Shown one piece after another: positions 16,397-25,681 of a stretch of 64,000 nt of DNA; the stretch's first letter is position 1; each line of letters starts with the position of its first letter. The position numbers and the translations under genes were made by a program. The stretch comes from Streptomyces venezuelae (GTDB lineage: Bacteria; Actinomycetota; Actinomycetes; Streptomycetales; Streptomycetaceae). Location of the stretch: positions 6,244,001 through 6,308,000 of the forward strand of contig NZ_CP029189.1 of assembly GCF_008642275.1 (NCBI RefSeq), written 5' to 3'. A model generated the notes under the pieces. The model was given only the letters and a program-made list of their open reading frames with translations. It made no database searches and had not been told where the DNA came from.

Positions 16397-17983
16397 TCAG
16401 CCGCGGAAGCCGAGGAGGCCGTGCAGGGCCGCGCCGCCGGCGGAGGCCGGCACGGCGCGGGTCGCCGTCGTCGGCTTGGGAGCCGCCTGGGCCGGACAGG
16501 TGGCGTCCGACGCCCGGCCCGTCGTCAGATAGGCCGCGACCTTCTCGTCGAGGCACTTGTTGCCGCTCAGGGCGATGCCGTGGTTCCCGCCGCCCTCCTC
16601 CACCAGCAGGGCCGACCCCTTCAGCTTCTCCCGCATGCTGAGCGCGCCCTCGAAGGGGGTCGCCGCGTCCTCCGTCGCCTGGAGCAGGAGGGCGGGCGGG
16701 AGATCCGCGTTGGTCACGTCCGGGGCCTGGAGCGGCTCCGTCGGCCAGAACGCGCACGGCGCGTTGTACCAGGCGTTGTTCCAGGTCATGAACGGCGCCT
16801 CGGCGTGGGTGCGCCACATGTCCGCACGCCACTGGTTCCAGTCCCTCGGCCAGGCCGAGTCCCGGCACTGGACCGCGGTGTAGACGCTGTAGCCGTTGCC
16901 CGCGGAGGGCTCCACCGCACCGAACCGCTCGTAGGCGGCCACCAGCGGCTTCGGGTCCTTGGCCACCGCGTACGCGGCGAAGGCCTCGGCCAGGTTCGGC
17001 CAGTAGCCGTTGTAGTACCCGCCCGGCATGAAGGTGTCCTCCAGCTCCGCCGGGCCCACCTTGCCTCCCGCCGGACTCTCCCGCAGCGCGTCCCGCATCG
17101 CGTACCAGGCCCGCTCGACCGCCGCCGGGTCGGTGCCGAGCTTGTAGGTGGCGTCGTACTGGGCCACCCAGGCCAGGAAGGCCTTGTGGCGGGCGTCGAA
17201 GGCGTGGTCCTGGGCGAGGTTGTCCTCGTACCAGACCCCGCCGGGGTCGACCACGGAGTCCAGGACGAGCCGGTGCACGCGGCCCGGGTGGAGCTTGGCG
17301 TACACCGCGCCCAGGTAGGTCCCGTACGAGTAGCCGAAGTAGCTGATGCGCTCCGCGCCGAGGGCGGCGCGGAGCGCCTCGATGTCCCGGGCGGCCGAGA
17401 CGGTGTCGATGTACGGCAGCACGTCCGCGTGCTTGGTCCCGCAGGACTCGGCGAAGGAACGCACCCGGTCCAGGTTGGCCCGCTCGGTGGCCTCGTCCAT
17501 GGGGACGGAGTCGGGCCGGGCGGGCTTGAAGTGCCCGGCCGCGCAGTCCAGGGCGGGCTCGCTCTTGCCGACGCCCCGCGGGTCGAAGCCGATCACGTCG
17601 TACTGCGCGGCCACCTCCTTGGGCAGGGCGGAGGCGATGAAACCGGCCAGGCTGCGCCCGCTGCCGCCGGGGCCGCCGGGGTTGACCAGCAGCGGGCCCT
17701 GGGAGGTGGGGCCGGTGTGGGGGACCCGGGTCAGGGCGAGGGTGATCTGCCGGCCGTCGGGCCGGGCGTGGTCGAGAGGCACCTTGAGGGACGCGCACTG
17801 CAGGGTCGGGTAACGCGGGGTCTTGCAGCCGGTCCAGCGCAGCGCGGCCTGCGCCCGGGCGGCCGGATCGGCCGGGGCGGCGGGCGCCGCCGTGACCGGG
17901 CTCGCGAGGGCCGCGGCGACCGTGGCGGCGACGGTGGAGATCGACAGCAGGACAGCGGCGCGCTTCTTCAAGGGGTGGAGCAT
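16397..17983 (-). CDS. Secreted alpha/beta-hydrolase, S33 tripeptidyl aminopeptidase type
   Basis: This 528-residue exported hydrolase is of the SlpD/SlpE/Tap type that trims N-terminal peptides from secreted proteins. It starts MLHPLKKRAAVLLSISTVAA, a signal peptide with a likely cleavage after VTAAPA. It has the oxyanion motif LLVNPGGPGGSGRS, the nucleophile elbow FGYSYGTYLG (Ser at about 207), QATEDAATPFEGAL (Asp) and GGGNHGIAL (His). The C-terminal domain has paired cysteines typical of the family. The frame extends to 18136, but the extra residues lack a start site, and the signal peptide fixes ATG 17983. Confidence 0.9.
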   Translation of the reverse strand: MLHPLKKRAAVLLSISTVAATVAAALASPVTAAPAAPADPAARAQAALRWTGCKTPRYPTLQCASLKVPLDHARPDGRQITLALTRVPHTGPTSQGPLLVNPGGPGGSGRSLAGFIASALPKEVAAQYDVIGFDPRGVGKSEPALDCAAGHFKPARPDSVPMDEATERANLDRVRSFAESCGTKHADVLPYIDTVSAARDIEALRAALGAERISYFGYSYGTYLGAVYAKLHPGRVHRLVLDSVVDPGGVWYEDNLAQDHAFDARHKAFLAWVAQYDATYKLGTDPAAVERAWYAMRDALRESPAGGKVGPAELEDTFMPGGYYNGYWPNLAEAFAAYAVAKDPKPLVAAYERFGAVEPSAGNGYSVYTAVQCRDSAWPRDWNQWRADMWRTHAEAPFMTWNNAWYNAPCAFWPTEPLQAPDVTNADLPPALLLQATEDAATPFEGALSMREKLKGSALLVEEGGGNHGIALSGNKCLDEKVAAYLTTGRASDATCPAQAAPKPTTATRAVPASAGGAALHGLLGFRG

Positions 17984-18095
17984 GGGGCCTCCCAGCCGAG
18001 GGTTCTGGGCGGAATCGTCCCGGAAACCACGCCCGGAAGACGGGATTGGGCCCCCGATTGGCCCGATGTGATGACCGTTCAGGCGGCGCCGGCCG

Positions 18096-19127
18096 TCACA
18101 GGAGGCTGAGCTGGGTGGCTCCGGCAGGTGCGGCACCGTCCGGACGCTCCGGTACGACGATCCTGCGGGCCTCGCCCCGCCGGGCCGGGCCGATGCCGAA
18201 TTCGGCCGCCAGTTCGTGGACTTGGCGGGTGATCCGGCGCTGGTACCAGGTGGGCGCGTACGACCCGCCCGCGTACATCCGCTCGTACCGGGTGACCAGG
18301 TGGGGGTGGTGGGCGCCCAGCCACGCCGTGAACCACTCGCGCGCCCCGGGCCGCAGATGGAGTACCAGGGGTGTCACGGAGGTCGCGCCGGCCTCGGCCA
18401 CGGCCCGTACGGTCGCCCGCAGCTGTTCCGGGGAGTCCCCGAGGAAGGGGATCACCGGGGCCATCAGCACCCCGCACTCGATCCCGGCGTCGGTGAGCGC
18501 CCGTACGGCGCCGAGCCGGGCGGCGGGGGAGGGGGTGCCCGGCTCCACGGTCCGCCAGAGCCCGGTGTCGGTGAAGCCGACCGAGACCGAGATGCCGACG
18601 TCGGTGACCTCGGCGGCCTCCCGCAGGAGGGGGAGGTCGCGCAGGATCAGGGTGCCCTTGGTCAGGATCGAGAAGGGGTTGGCGTGGTCGCGCAGGGCCT
18701 CGATGATCCCCGGCATCAGCCGGTAGCGCCCCTCGGCGCGCTGGTAGCAGTCGACGTTGGTGCCCATGGCGATGTGCGCGCCGGTCCAGCGGGGAGAGCC
18801 GAGCTCGCGGCGCAGCAGCTCGGGGGCGTTGGTCTTGACGACGATCTGCGAGTCGAAGCCGATGCCCGTGTCGAGGTCGAGGTAGCTGTGCGTCTTGCGG
18901 GCGAAGCAGTACACGCAGGCGTGGCTGCACCCCCGGTACGGGTTCACGGTCCATTCGAACGGCATGCGCGAGGCGCCGGGCACCCGGTTGACGATCGACC
19001 GGGCGCGTACCTCGTGGAAGGTGATCCCCCGGAACTCGGGGGTGTCGATGGTCCGGGTCACGACGGCGTCGGCCCCGAAGAGCGCGGCGGGACCCGTCGG
19101 GCCCCCGGTCAGGTTGTCCCAGCGCAT
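18096..19127 (-). CDS. Rv2578c-like radical SAM protein
   Basis: This 343-residue protein has the radical SAM cluster motif C-x3-C-x2-C in YRGCSHACVYCFAR (about residues 65-78). It is preceded by MPFEWTVNPYRGC, as in the Rv2578c/spore-photoproduct-lyase-like group. The C-terminal part has LHLRPGAREWFTAWL and MYAGGSYAPTWYQRRI. The reaction is unknown; the group is sometimes annotated as DNA-repair-like. A perfect LexA-type box lies 35 bp upstream of the start, which supports DNA-damage induction. The start ATG at 19127 is clear. It is convergent with nothing and probably monocistronic. Confidence 0.9.
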   Translation of the reverse strand: MRWDNLTGGPTGPAALFGADAVVTRTIDTPEFRGITFHEVRARSIVNRVPGASRMPFEWTVNPYRGCSHACVYCFARKTHSYLDLDTGIGFDSQIVVKTNAPELLRRELGSPRWTGAHIAMGTNVDCYQRAEGRYRLMPGIIEALRDHANPFSILTKGTLILRDLPLLREAAEVTDVGISVSVGFTDTGLWRTVEPGTPSPAARLGAVRALTDAGIECGVLMAPVIPFLGDSPEQLRATVRAVAEAGATSVTPLVLHLRPGAREWFTAWLGAHHPHLVTRYERMYAGGSYAPTWYQRRITRQVHELAAEFGIGPARRGEARRIVVPERPDGAAPAGATQLSLL

Positions 19128-19161
19128 GGTGCGCCTCCCTCGCTAGCTCGGCGAAAGAATA

Positions 19162-19173
19162 GAACAAACGTTC
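19162..19173 (-). promoter_or_regulatory. LexA (SOS) box
   Basis: The sequence GAACAAACGTTC fits the Gram-positive/actinobacterial SOS box GAAC-N4-GTTC exactly. It lies 35-46 bp upstream of the radical SAM start codon on the minus strand, in a short A-rich promoter-like patch. This placement is typical for repression by LexA. Confidence 0.7.
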
Positions 19174-20083
19174 CCATGATCGTGCGGGATGGTGGTCGGC
19201 TGCGACAGGCTGTGCGGCGTGGTGGGGCACGAAGGGTGACGGTTCCGGGCGAGGTGCGCGAGCGGATGGTGGGAGCGGTCGGCGAGGAGACGGCGCCCTT
19301 CGGGGTCGGTCGGCACCGGCCCCACGCGGACGAACCCTGGACCTGGGACCAGTGGCGGATCGCCGGCGGTGCGGACGGCATCGGCTGCCCGGTCCGTCCC
19401 GGTCTCGAACCGGATCCCGAAACGGGTCCCCGGATCCTTGACGACCATCCGTTGTGCGGCGGCACCCGGAGGTCGAGCCGAGCGGGCTGGTGCAGATGTG
19501 GGGCCGGGCCGCACGGAGTGCTCGGCGGGGCGAGCCGCACAAGCGCCGCAGAAGCGAGCCGCCGAACTCGACGGCACCGTCTCGGACCGCCGGCGCGAGG
19601 TGACCCCGCAGCACCTGCCCGGCCCGTCGTGTGCCGGGAACGGCGCACGACAGCGGTGCCGGCACCGAAGCCGGGTGCGCGGACGGACGGGGAGAGGCGC
19701 CTCGCGGAGCCGCCCCCGCGCGCGTCCGCGAGTGGGCCGCCGGGCTGTCCGGCCGCCCGGATACGGGAGCTTCGGCGCCCTCCTCCGCAGCGAAGCCGCC
19801 CCTCGCAGGATCGACGGCGGGCGCAGCCGGGAGGAGTTCCTCGCCTTCGGCGCCGACCGGGCGGTCCGGCACCCCACGGTGCCTGGTGGGCGACCAGAAC
19901 CCCTGTCCGCCCACCGTGCCGTGCGCGCGACGGCCGGCGGCGGGCGGGGCCTCCCCCGCCGGCCTCCCGTACGGCAGCCCGCTCGCGCGCGTCCGCCGCC
20001 ACGTCTGACCCGGATTTGGGCCACCGCCCCGGAGGTGGTTGGCTTCGCCGTGACGAGCGGACACAACTGCTGGAGGAACAGCT
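19174..20083. other. 0.9-kb gap with coding-like fragments but no intact gene
   Basis: No open frame here has a start, ribosome binding site and even composition throughout. Two patches look coding by third-position GC. One is a plus-strand stretch from GTG 19236 with PWTWDQWRIAGG. The other is at about 19730-19890, where VREWAAGLSGRPD in one frame continues as SFGALLRSEAAPRR and REEFLAFGADRAVRH in another. This suggests a decayed or frameshifted gene. I could not identify the family. Confidence 0.35.
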
Positions 20084-20527
20084 ATGGCGCAGGTCGAGGC
20101 CACCACGGAGCGGATCATCGCGGCTGACGCGGAGACCGTGTTCGACGCGCTGGCGGACTACACCGGGACCCGCAAGAAGCTGCTGCCCGAGCACTTCAGC
20201 GAGTACGAGGTGCGCGAGGGCGGCGACGGCGAGGGCACCCTGGTGCACTGGAAGCTCCAGGCCACCAGCAAGCGCGTGCGCGACTGCCTGCTGGAGGTCA
20301 GCGAGCCCACCGACGGTGAGCTGGTCGAGAAGGACCGCAACTCCTCCATGGTCACCACCTGGCGCGTCACCCCCGCCGGTGAGGGCAAGTCCAAGGCCGT
20401 GGTCACCACCGTCTGGAACGGCGCCGGCGGCATCGGCGGATTCTTCGAGCGCACCTTCGCGCCCAAGGGCCTCGGCCGGATCTACGACTCCGTGCTGGAG
20501 AACCTGGCCACCGAAGTGGAGCGCTGA
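20084..20527 (+). CDS. SRPBCC-fold protein
   Basis: This 147-residue START/polyketide-cyclase-like protein has a single SRPBCC domain, a fold that binds hydrophobic ligands. It begins MAQVEATTERIIAADAETVF and has a DYTGTRKKLLPEHFSEYEV segment and a C-terminal helix (LGRIYDSVLENLATEV). A good ribosome binding site (GGAGGAAC) precedes the ATG. It resembles the many small actinobacterial stress-type SRPBCC proteins; ligand and role are unknown. It shares only the fold with the second SRPBCC protein at 45585. Confidence 0.85.
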   Translation: MAQVEATTERIIAADAETVFDALADYTGTRKKLLPEHFSEYEVREGGDGEGTLVHWKLQATSKRVRDCLLEVSEPTDGELVEKDRNSSMVTTWRVTPAGEGKSKAVVTTVWNGAGGIGGFFERTFAPKGLGRIYDSVLENLATEVER

Positions 20528-20871
20528 GCAACGGTGTTGACGGTGGGGCCGGGCCGACGGCCTCACCGGATCGGGTGAACCCGACGCGCCGACGGTTCGT
20601 AGGCCGCGCGCGGGCGGGCGGCCGGCGCGAGGGCCGGCGGACGACGGGGCGCCGCCGGGCACGGAAGCGGCACGGATCGCCCCGCGCCGCGCCGCACGGT
20701 CCATGCGCCGCGCCGGACCGGACTGCGCCGGGCCGCCGGGTCCATGCGCCGGACCGGACCGGACTGCGCCGCGCGGGACCGCGCGCCGCGCCGGGGCGTG
20801 TGCCCCACGGCCTACGACGGCCCCGGCGGCTAGGGTGGCACCCTGAGCGCAACCGACCGCCCGGGGGCCCG
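20528..20871. other. Intergenic region with a 41-bp direct repeat
   Basis: This 344-bp gap before the M55 peptidase gene is extremely GC-rich and the frames through it are Arg-rich, so I call no gene. It contains an imperfect tandem duplication: GGTCCATGCGCCG starts at 20698 and again at 20739, each followed by copies of GGACCGGACTGCGCCG. No promoter is obvious; the M55 gene has a poor ribosome binding site. Confidence 0.5.
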
Positions 20872-21705
20872 ATGAAGATCCTCATCTCCGCCGACATGGA
20901 AGGCGCCACCGGCGTCACCTGGCCCGCGGACGTGCTGCCCGGAACACCGCAGTGGGAACGCTGCCGCGCGATGTTCACCTCCGACGTCAACGCCGCCGTC
21001 CTCGGCTTCTACGACGGCGGAGCGGACCAGGTCCTCATCAACGAGGCGCACTGGACCATGCGCAACCTGCTCCTGGAGAAGCTCGACGCCCGCGCCGAGA
21101 TGATCACCGGCCGCCACAAGACCCTCTCCATGGTCGAAGGAGTCCAGCACGGCGACGTCGACGGCGTCGCCTTCGTCGGCTACCACACCGGAGCCGGCTC
21201 CGAGGGGGTCCTCGCCCACACCTACCTCGCCAACTCCATCACCGGAGTCTGGGTCAACGGGACGCGCGCCAGCGAGGGCCTGCTCAACGCGCACGTCGTC
21301 GCCGAGTACGGGGTCCCCGTCATCCTGGTCACCGGTGACGACCTCACCTGCGTGGACGCCGCCGGATACGCCCCCCGGGCCGCGACCGTCGCCGTCAAGG
21401 ACCACGTCTCGCGCTACGCCGCCGTGTGCCGCACCCCGGCCCGTACCGCGGCCGACATCCGGGCCGCCGCCAAGGAGGCCGCCGCCCTGGCCGTGCGCCA
21501 CGATCCGGTCCGCGGCGGCCCCTTCGCCGTGGAGCTGGAGTTCGACGCCGCGCACCTGGCCATGTCCGCGACGGTGGTCCCCGGAGTGGAGCGGTCCGGC
21601 GAGCGCAAGGTCGCGTACACCAGCGAGACCATGTACGACGGGATCCGGGCCTTCAAAGCGGTCACGACGGTCGTCTCGGCGGCCGTGGAGGAGCAGTATG
21701 GCTGA
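20872..21705 (+). CDS. dppA: M55-family metallopeptidase (D-aminopeptidase type)
   Basis: This 277-residue DppA-type zinc peptidase is expected to release N-terminal D-amino acids from peptides. Zinc ligands are in the N-terminal ISADMEGATG (Asp8 and Glu10) and in FVGYHTGAGSEG (a His). Catalytic-region residues lie in VNGTRASEGLLNAHV. The frame is open from 20575, but the added residues are Arg-rich, so the start is ATG 20872 (MKILISAD). The stop overlaps the start of the M20 hydrolase by 8 bp, and an S9 peptidase follows. The three form a peptide-degradation operon. Confidence 0.9.
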   Translation: MKILISADMEGATGVTWPADVLPGTPQWERCRAMFTSDVNAAVLGFYDGGADQVLINEAHWTMRNLLLEKLDARAEMITGRHKTLSMVEGVQHGDVDGVAFVGYHTGAGSEGVLAHTYLANSITGVWVNGTRASEGLLNAHVVAEYGVPVILVTGDDLTCVDAAGYAPRAATVAVKDHVSRYAAVCRTPARTAADIRAAAKEAAALAVRHDPVRGGPFAVELEFDAAHLAMSATVVPGVERSGERKVAYTSETMYDGIRAFKAVTTVVSAAVEEQYG

Positions 21706-23104
21706 CATGTGCGCAATCAACGCCGAGATCCCCGCCGGAGCCGTCGACGCGGCGGATCCGGTGGAAGGGGCGGACCGGGCGGACGTGGTGGACACGGTGG
21801 CGCTCGACGAGGCCGTCGAGTTCACCTCGGGCCTCATCCGGATCGACACCACCAACCGGGGCGGCGGGGACTGCCGCGAGCGCCCCGCCGCCGAGTACGT
21901 CGCCGAGCGCCTCGCCGCCGCCGGCCTGGAGCCGCTCCTGCTGGAGCGCACGCCCGGCCGCACCAACGTGGTCGCCCGGATCGAGGGCGCCGACCCGTCC
22001 GCCGAGGCCCTCCTCGTCCACGGCCACCTCGACGTGGTCCCGGCCGAGGCCGCCGACTGGAGCGTGGACCCCTTCTCCGGTGAGGTCCGCGACGGCGTGG
22101 TCTGGGGGCGCGGCGCCGTCGACATGAAGAACATGGACGCGATGGTGCTGGCCGTCGTACGGGCCTGGGCCCGCGCGGGGGTGAAGCCGCGCCGGGACAT
22201 CGTGATCGCCTACACCGCGGACGAGGAGGACAACGCGGTGGACGGTTCCGGCTTCCTCGCCGACCACCACCCGCACCTCTTCGAGGGCTGCACCGAGGGC
22301 ATCAGCGAGTCCGGCGCCTTCACCGTGCACGACGGCCCCGGCGGCCGCGCCCTCTACCCGATCGCGGCGGGGGAGCGGGGCACGGCCTGGCTGAAGCTGA
22401 CCGCGCACGGCACCGCCGGTCACGGCTCCAAGCCCAACCGGGCCAACGCGGTCAGCCGGCTCGCCGCCGCCGTCGCGCGGATCGGCGAGCACGCGTGGCC
22501 GGTCCGGCTCACCGACACCGTCACCGCCTGCATCACCGAACTCGCCGCCCTGCAGGGCCTGTCGGTGGACCCGCGCCGGCCCGGCGTCGACGTCGACGAG
22601 CTCCTCGACGCACTCGGTCCGGCCGGCGCCCTGGTCCGCGCCACCGTGCGCAACAGCGCCAACCCGACCATGCTCAGCGCCGGTTACAAGCTCAACGTGA
22701 TCCCCGAGCACGCCACCGGCTACGTCGACGGCCGGACCGTGCCCGGCGGCGAGGCCGAGTTCGCCGCCACCCTCGACGCCCTCACCGGCCCCGACGTCCG
22801 GTGGGAGTTCCACCACCGCGAGGTCGCCCTCCAAGCCCCCGTGGACGGGCGGACGTTCGGGATCCTGCGGGATTCGGTCGAGCGGTTCGACCCGGCGGGC
22901 CACGTGATCCCCTTCTGCATGGCGGGCGGCACGGACGCCAAGCAGTTCTCCCGCCTCGGCATCACCGGCTACGGCTTCTCCCCGCTGAAGCTGCCGCCCG
23001 GCTTCGACTACTGGGCCCTCTTCCACGGCGTGGACGAGCGGGTGCCGGTCGAGGCCCTGCACTTCGGCGTCCGCGTCCTCGACCGCGCGCTGCGGACCCT
23101 GTGA
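21698..23104 (+). CDS. M20-family metallo-hydrolase
   Basis: This 468-residue di-zinc peptidase/deacylase has the family motifs VHGHLDVVP (zinc His and catalytic Asp), GRGAVDMKN (bridging Asp) and YTADEEDN (catalytic Glu-Glu). The dimerisation domain contains the conserved HGTAGHGSKP, and CMAGGTDAK lies near the C-terminus. The start ATG at 21698 overlaps the M55 stop by 8 bp; an ATG three codons later is possible. Substrate is unknown, perhaps dipeptides or N-acyl amino acids. It is 10 bp upstream of the S9 peptidase. Confidence 0.92.
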   Translation: MADMCAINAEIPAGAVDAADPVEGADRADVVDTVALDEAVEFTSGLIRIDTTNRGGGDCRERPAAEYVAERLAAAGLEPLLLERTPGRTNVVARIEGADPSAEALLVHGHLDVVPAEAADWSVDPFSGEVRDGVVWGRGAVDMKNMDAMVLAVVRAWARAGVKPRRDIVIAYTADEEDNAVDGSGFLADHHPHLFEGCTEGISESGAFTVHDGPGGRALYPIAAGERGTAWLKLTAHGTAGHGSKPNRANAVSRLAAAVARIGEHAWPVRLTDTVTACITELAALQGLSVDPRRPGVDVDELLDALGPAGALVRATVRNSANPTMLSAGYKLNVIPEHATGYVDGRTVPGGEAEFAATLDALTGPDVRWEFHHREVALQAPVDGRTFGILRDSVERFDPAGHVIPFCMAGGTDAKQFSRLGITGYGFSPLKLPPGFDYWALFHGVDERVPVEALHFGVRVLDRALRTL

Positions 23105-23114
23105 ACGGGGCCCG

Positions 23115-25145
23115 GTGATGACGGCGACGACCCGGCCCTACGGCAGCTGGCCCTCACCCATCGACGCCGGCCTCGCCGCCTCCCTCGACGGGCGCCCCGA
23201 GTACCTCGGCACGATCGGCCCCGAGGTGTGGTGGACCGAACCCCGGCCCGAGGAGGCCGGCCGCCGCACCCTGGTGCGCCGCCGCCTCGCCGACGGCGGG
23301 CCCGAGATCACCGAACTGCCCGCCCCGTGGAACGTACGCAGCCGTGTCACCGAGTACGGCGGCCTGCCCTGGGCCGGCGCCGAACGGCCCGACGGCGGAC
23401 CCCTGCTGGTCTTCGTCCACTTCGCCGACCAGCGGCTGTACGCGTACGAGCCCGACGCCCCCGGCAGCCCGGAGCCACGGCCCCTCACCCCGGTCTCCCG
23501 GACCGGCGGAGGCCTGCGCTGGGCCGACCCGGTGCTGCGCGGCGGCGAGGTGTGGTGCGTGCTGGAGGAGTTCACCGGGCCCGGCCCGACCGATGTGCGC
23601 CGGGTCCTGGCCGCCGTACCGCTGGACGGCTCGGCGGCCGGGAACCGCGGCGCGGTGCGGGAGCTGACGCACGACCGGTACCGGTTCACCACCGGGCCCC
23701 GGCTCTCCCCGGACGGCCGCCGGGCGGCCTGGCTGGTCTGGGACCACCCGCTGATGCCGTGGGACGGTACCGAGCTGCGGGTCGCCGAGGTCACCGGGGA
23801 AGGGGAACTCTCCGACGCGCGGACGGTGCTGGGCGGGCCCGACGAGGCCGTCGCCCAGGTCGAATGGACGGCCGAGGGGACCCTCCTCGCGGTCAGCGAC
23901 CGCGGCGGCTGGTGGAACCCGTACGGCGTGGACCCGCGGACCGGCTGGGCGATCAACCTCTGCCCGCGGGAGGAGGAGTTCGGCGGCCCGCTGTGGAAGC
24001 CGGGGCTGCGCTGGCTCGCACCGCTGCCCGGGGACACCCCGCACGCGGCGGGCTCGGGGGCCGGGCTCGTCGCAGTCCTGCACGGGCAGGGCTCCGAGGT
24101 GCTCGGCATCCTCGACCCCGAGAGCGGCGACCTGGTGGACGCCGCCGGGCCGTGGACCGCCTGGCAGCCGACCCTCGCCGTGCACGGCACCCGGGTCTAC
24201 GGGGTCGCCGCCAGCCCGCGCAGCGCGTACGAGGTGGTCGAGCTGGACACCGCCACCGGACACGCCCGGGCGGTCGGCGGGCAGCGCCCGGACCCGGTGG
24301 ATCCGGCCTACTACCCGGAGCCGCAGAGCCGCACCTTCCTCGGCCCCGACAACCGCCACATCCACGCGCACGTCTACCCGCCGCACCACCCGGCCTGCCG
24401 GGCCGCGGCCGACGAACTGCCCCCGTACGTGATCTGGGCGCACGGCGGCCCCACCGACCACGTGCCGCCCGTACTCGACCTGCACATCGCCTACTTCACC
24501 TCGCGCGGCATCGGTGTGGCCGAGGTGAACTACGGCGGCTCCACCGGCTACGGTCGCGCCTACCGGGAGCGGCTGCGCGAGCAGTGGGGCGTGGTGGACG
24601 TGGAGGACTGCGCGGCGGTCGCCCGTGCGCTGGCCGCCGAGGGCACCGCCGATCCCGCCCGGCTCGCCATCCGCGGCGGCAGCGCGGGCGGCTGGACCGC
24701 GGCGGCCTCACTGGCCGCCACCGACCTGTACGCGTGCGCCGCGATCATCTACCCGGTCCTGGACCTGCTGGGCTTCGCCGGGGAGACCCACGACCTGGAG
24801 TCCCGCTACGTCGAGAGCCTGGCGGGGCCGCCGCAGACCCTGGCCGTCATCAACCGCGAGCGCTCCCCGGTGGCCCGCGCCGACGGGATCACGGCGCCGT
24901 TCGTCCTCCTCCAGGGCCTGGAGGACCCGGTCTGCCCGCCGGCCCAGGCGGAGCGGCTGCTCGACGCCCTGCGGGACCGGCCGGTTCCGGTGCCGCACGC
25001 GTACGTGACCTTCGAGGGCGAAGGCCACGGCTTCCGCCGGGCGGACACCATGGTCCGCGCACTGGAGGCCGAACTGTCTTTGTACGCCCAGGTCTTCGGC
25101 ATCGAACGCACCGACGTCCCGCGGCTGGAACTGGGGACGGCTTAA
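23115..25145 (+). CDS. S9-family prolyl-oligopeptidase-like peptidase
   Basis: This 676-residue serine peptidase has an N-terminal beta-propeller (about 1-410) and a C-terminal alpha/beta-hydrolase domain. The nucleophile is in RGGSAGGWTAAA (about residue 520), the Asp in LEDPVCPP and the His in EGHGFRR. It has no signal peptide, so it acts in the cytoplasm on short peptides. The start is GTG 23115 or ATG 23118. It follows the M20 hydrolase by 10 bp. The stop overlaps the convergent membrane-protein stop by 4 bp. Confidence 0.92.
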   Translation: MMTATTRPYGSWPSPIDAGLAASLDGRPEYLGTIGPEVWWTEPRPEEAGRRTLVRRRLADGGPEITELPAPWNVRSRVTEYGGLPWAGAERPDGGPLLVFVHFADQRLYAYEPDAPGSPEPRPLTPVSRTGGGLRWADPVLRGGEVWCVLEEFTGPGPTDVRRVLAAVPLDGSAAGNRGAVRELTHDRYRFTTGPRLSPDGRRAAWLVWDHPLMPWDGTELRVAEVTGEGELSDARTVLGGPDEAVAQVEWTAEGTLLAVSDRGGWWNPYGVDPRTGWAINLCPREEEFGGPLWKPGLRWLAPLPGDTPHAAGSGAGLVAVLHGQGSEVLGILDPESGDLVDAAGPWTAWQPTLAVHGTRVYGVAASPRSAYEVVELDTATGHARAVGGQRPDPVDPAYYPEPQSRTFLGPDNRHIHAHVYPPHHPACRAAADELPPYVIWAHGGPTDHVPPVLDLHIAYFTSRGIGVAEVNYGGSTGYGRAYRERLREQWGVVDVEDCAAVARALAAEGTADPARLAIRGGSAGGWTAAASLAATDLYACAAIIYPVLDLLGFAGETHDLESRYVESLAGPPQTLAVINRERSPVARADGITAPFVLLQGLEDPVCPPAQAERLLDALRDRPVPVPHAYVTFEGEGHGFRRADTMVRALEAELSLYAQVFGIERTDVPRLELGTA

Positions 25146-25657
25146 GGCGTGCGCAGGCTCCACCAGACGGAGCCGAGGAGCAGGACGCCGGGGGCGATGC
25201 CTGCGACGGTCGCGATGACGGCGAGCGAGGCGCCGCAGGCGGCCAGTGCGAGACCGGCGGCGCCGCAGGCGGTCATCGCCGCCGCCAGCCAGCGGAGCGA
25301 CGGCATGCGCCAGACGGCGGCGAGACCGAAGAAGTGCAGCCCGACGACCAGGCTGAGCCAGGCCACCGAGGCCTGCGGGGTGTGCAGTACGCGGGTGATG
25401 ACGAGGAAACCGGCCAGCGCGGCGGCCACTTCGGCGGCCACCACGAGGAGGTAGCCCCGCCCGAACCGCGTCGGCGCCGCACTGCCGGCGCGGGGCGCCG
25501 GTGCCCGCCGCAGCGCGATGAACAGCCAGACGAACGAGGCGATCGCGAGGAGGCGCAGGGGAACGGCGGCGGTCGTGGGCAGGGCGCCGGCATTCGCCGC
25601 GACGAAGACCAGCCCGAATATGGCGCCGATGAGCCGACTTGTCTGATGTGATGTCAC
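25142..25657 (-). CDS. Small integral membrane protein
   Basis: This 171-residue protein has about five hydrophobic helices (GAIFGLVFVAANAGALP, PLRLLAIASFVWLFIAL, GYLLVVAAEVAAALAGFLVI, SLVVGLHFFGLAAVW, ATVAGIAPGVLLLGSVWW) and short loops. It matches no function I know. Similar small membrane proteins with these spacings are common in Streptomyces. The start is an ATG at 25657, and it is convergent with the S9 peptidase. Confidence 0.75.
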   Translation of the reverse strand: MTSHQTSRLIGAIFGLVFVAANAGALPTTAAVPLRLLAIASFVWLFIALRRAPAPRAGSAAPTRFGRGYLLVVAAEVAAALAGFLVITRVLHTPQASVAWLSLVVGLHFFGLAAVWRMPSLRWLAAAMTACGAAGLALAACGASLAVIATVAGIAPGVLLLGSVWWSLRTP

Positions 25658-25681
25658 GGCGGCAGTCTCACCCGAAGTTGA

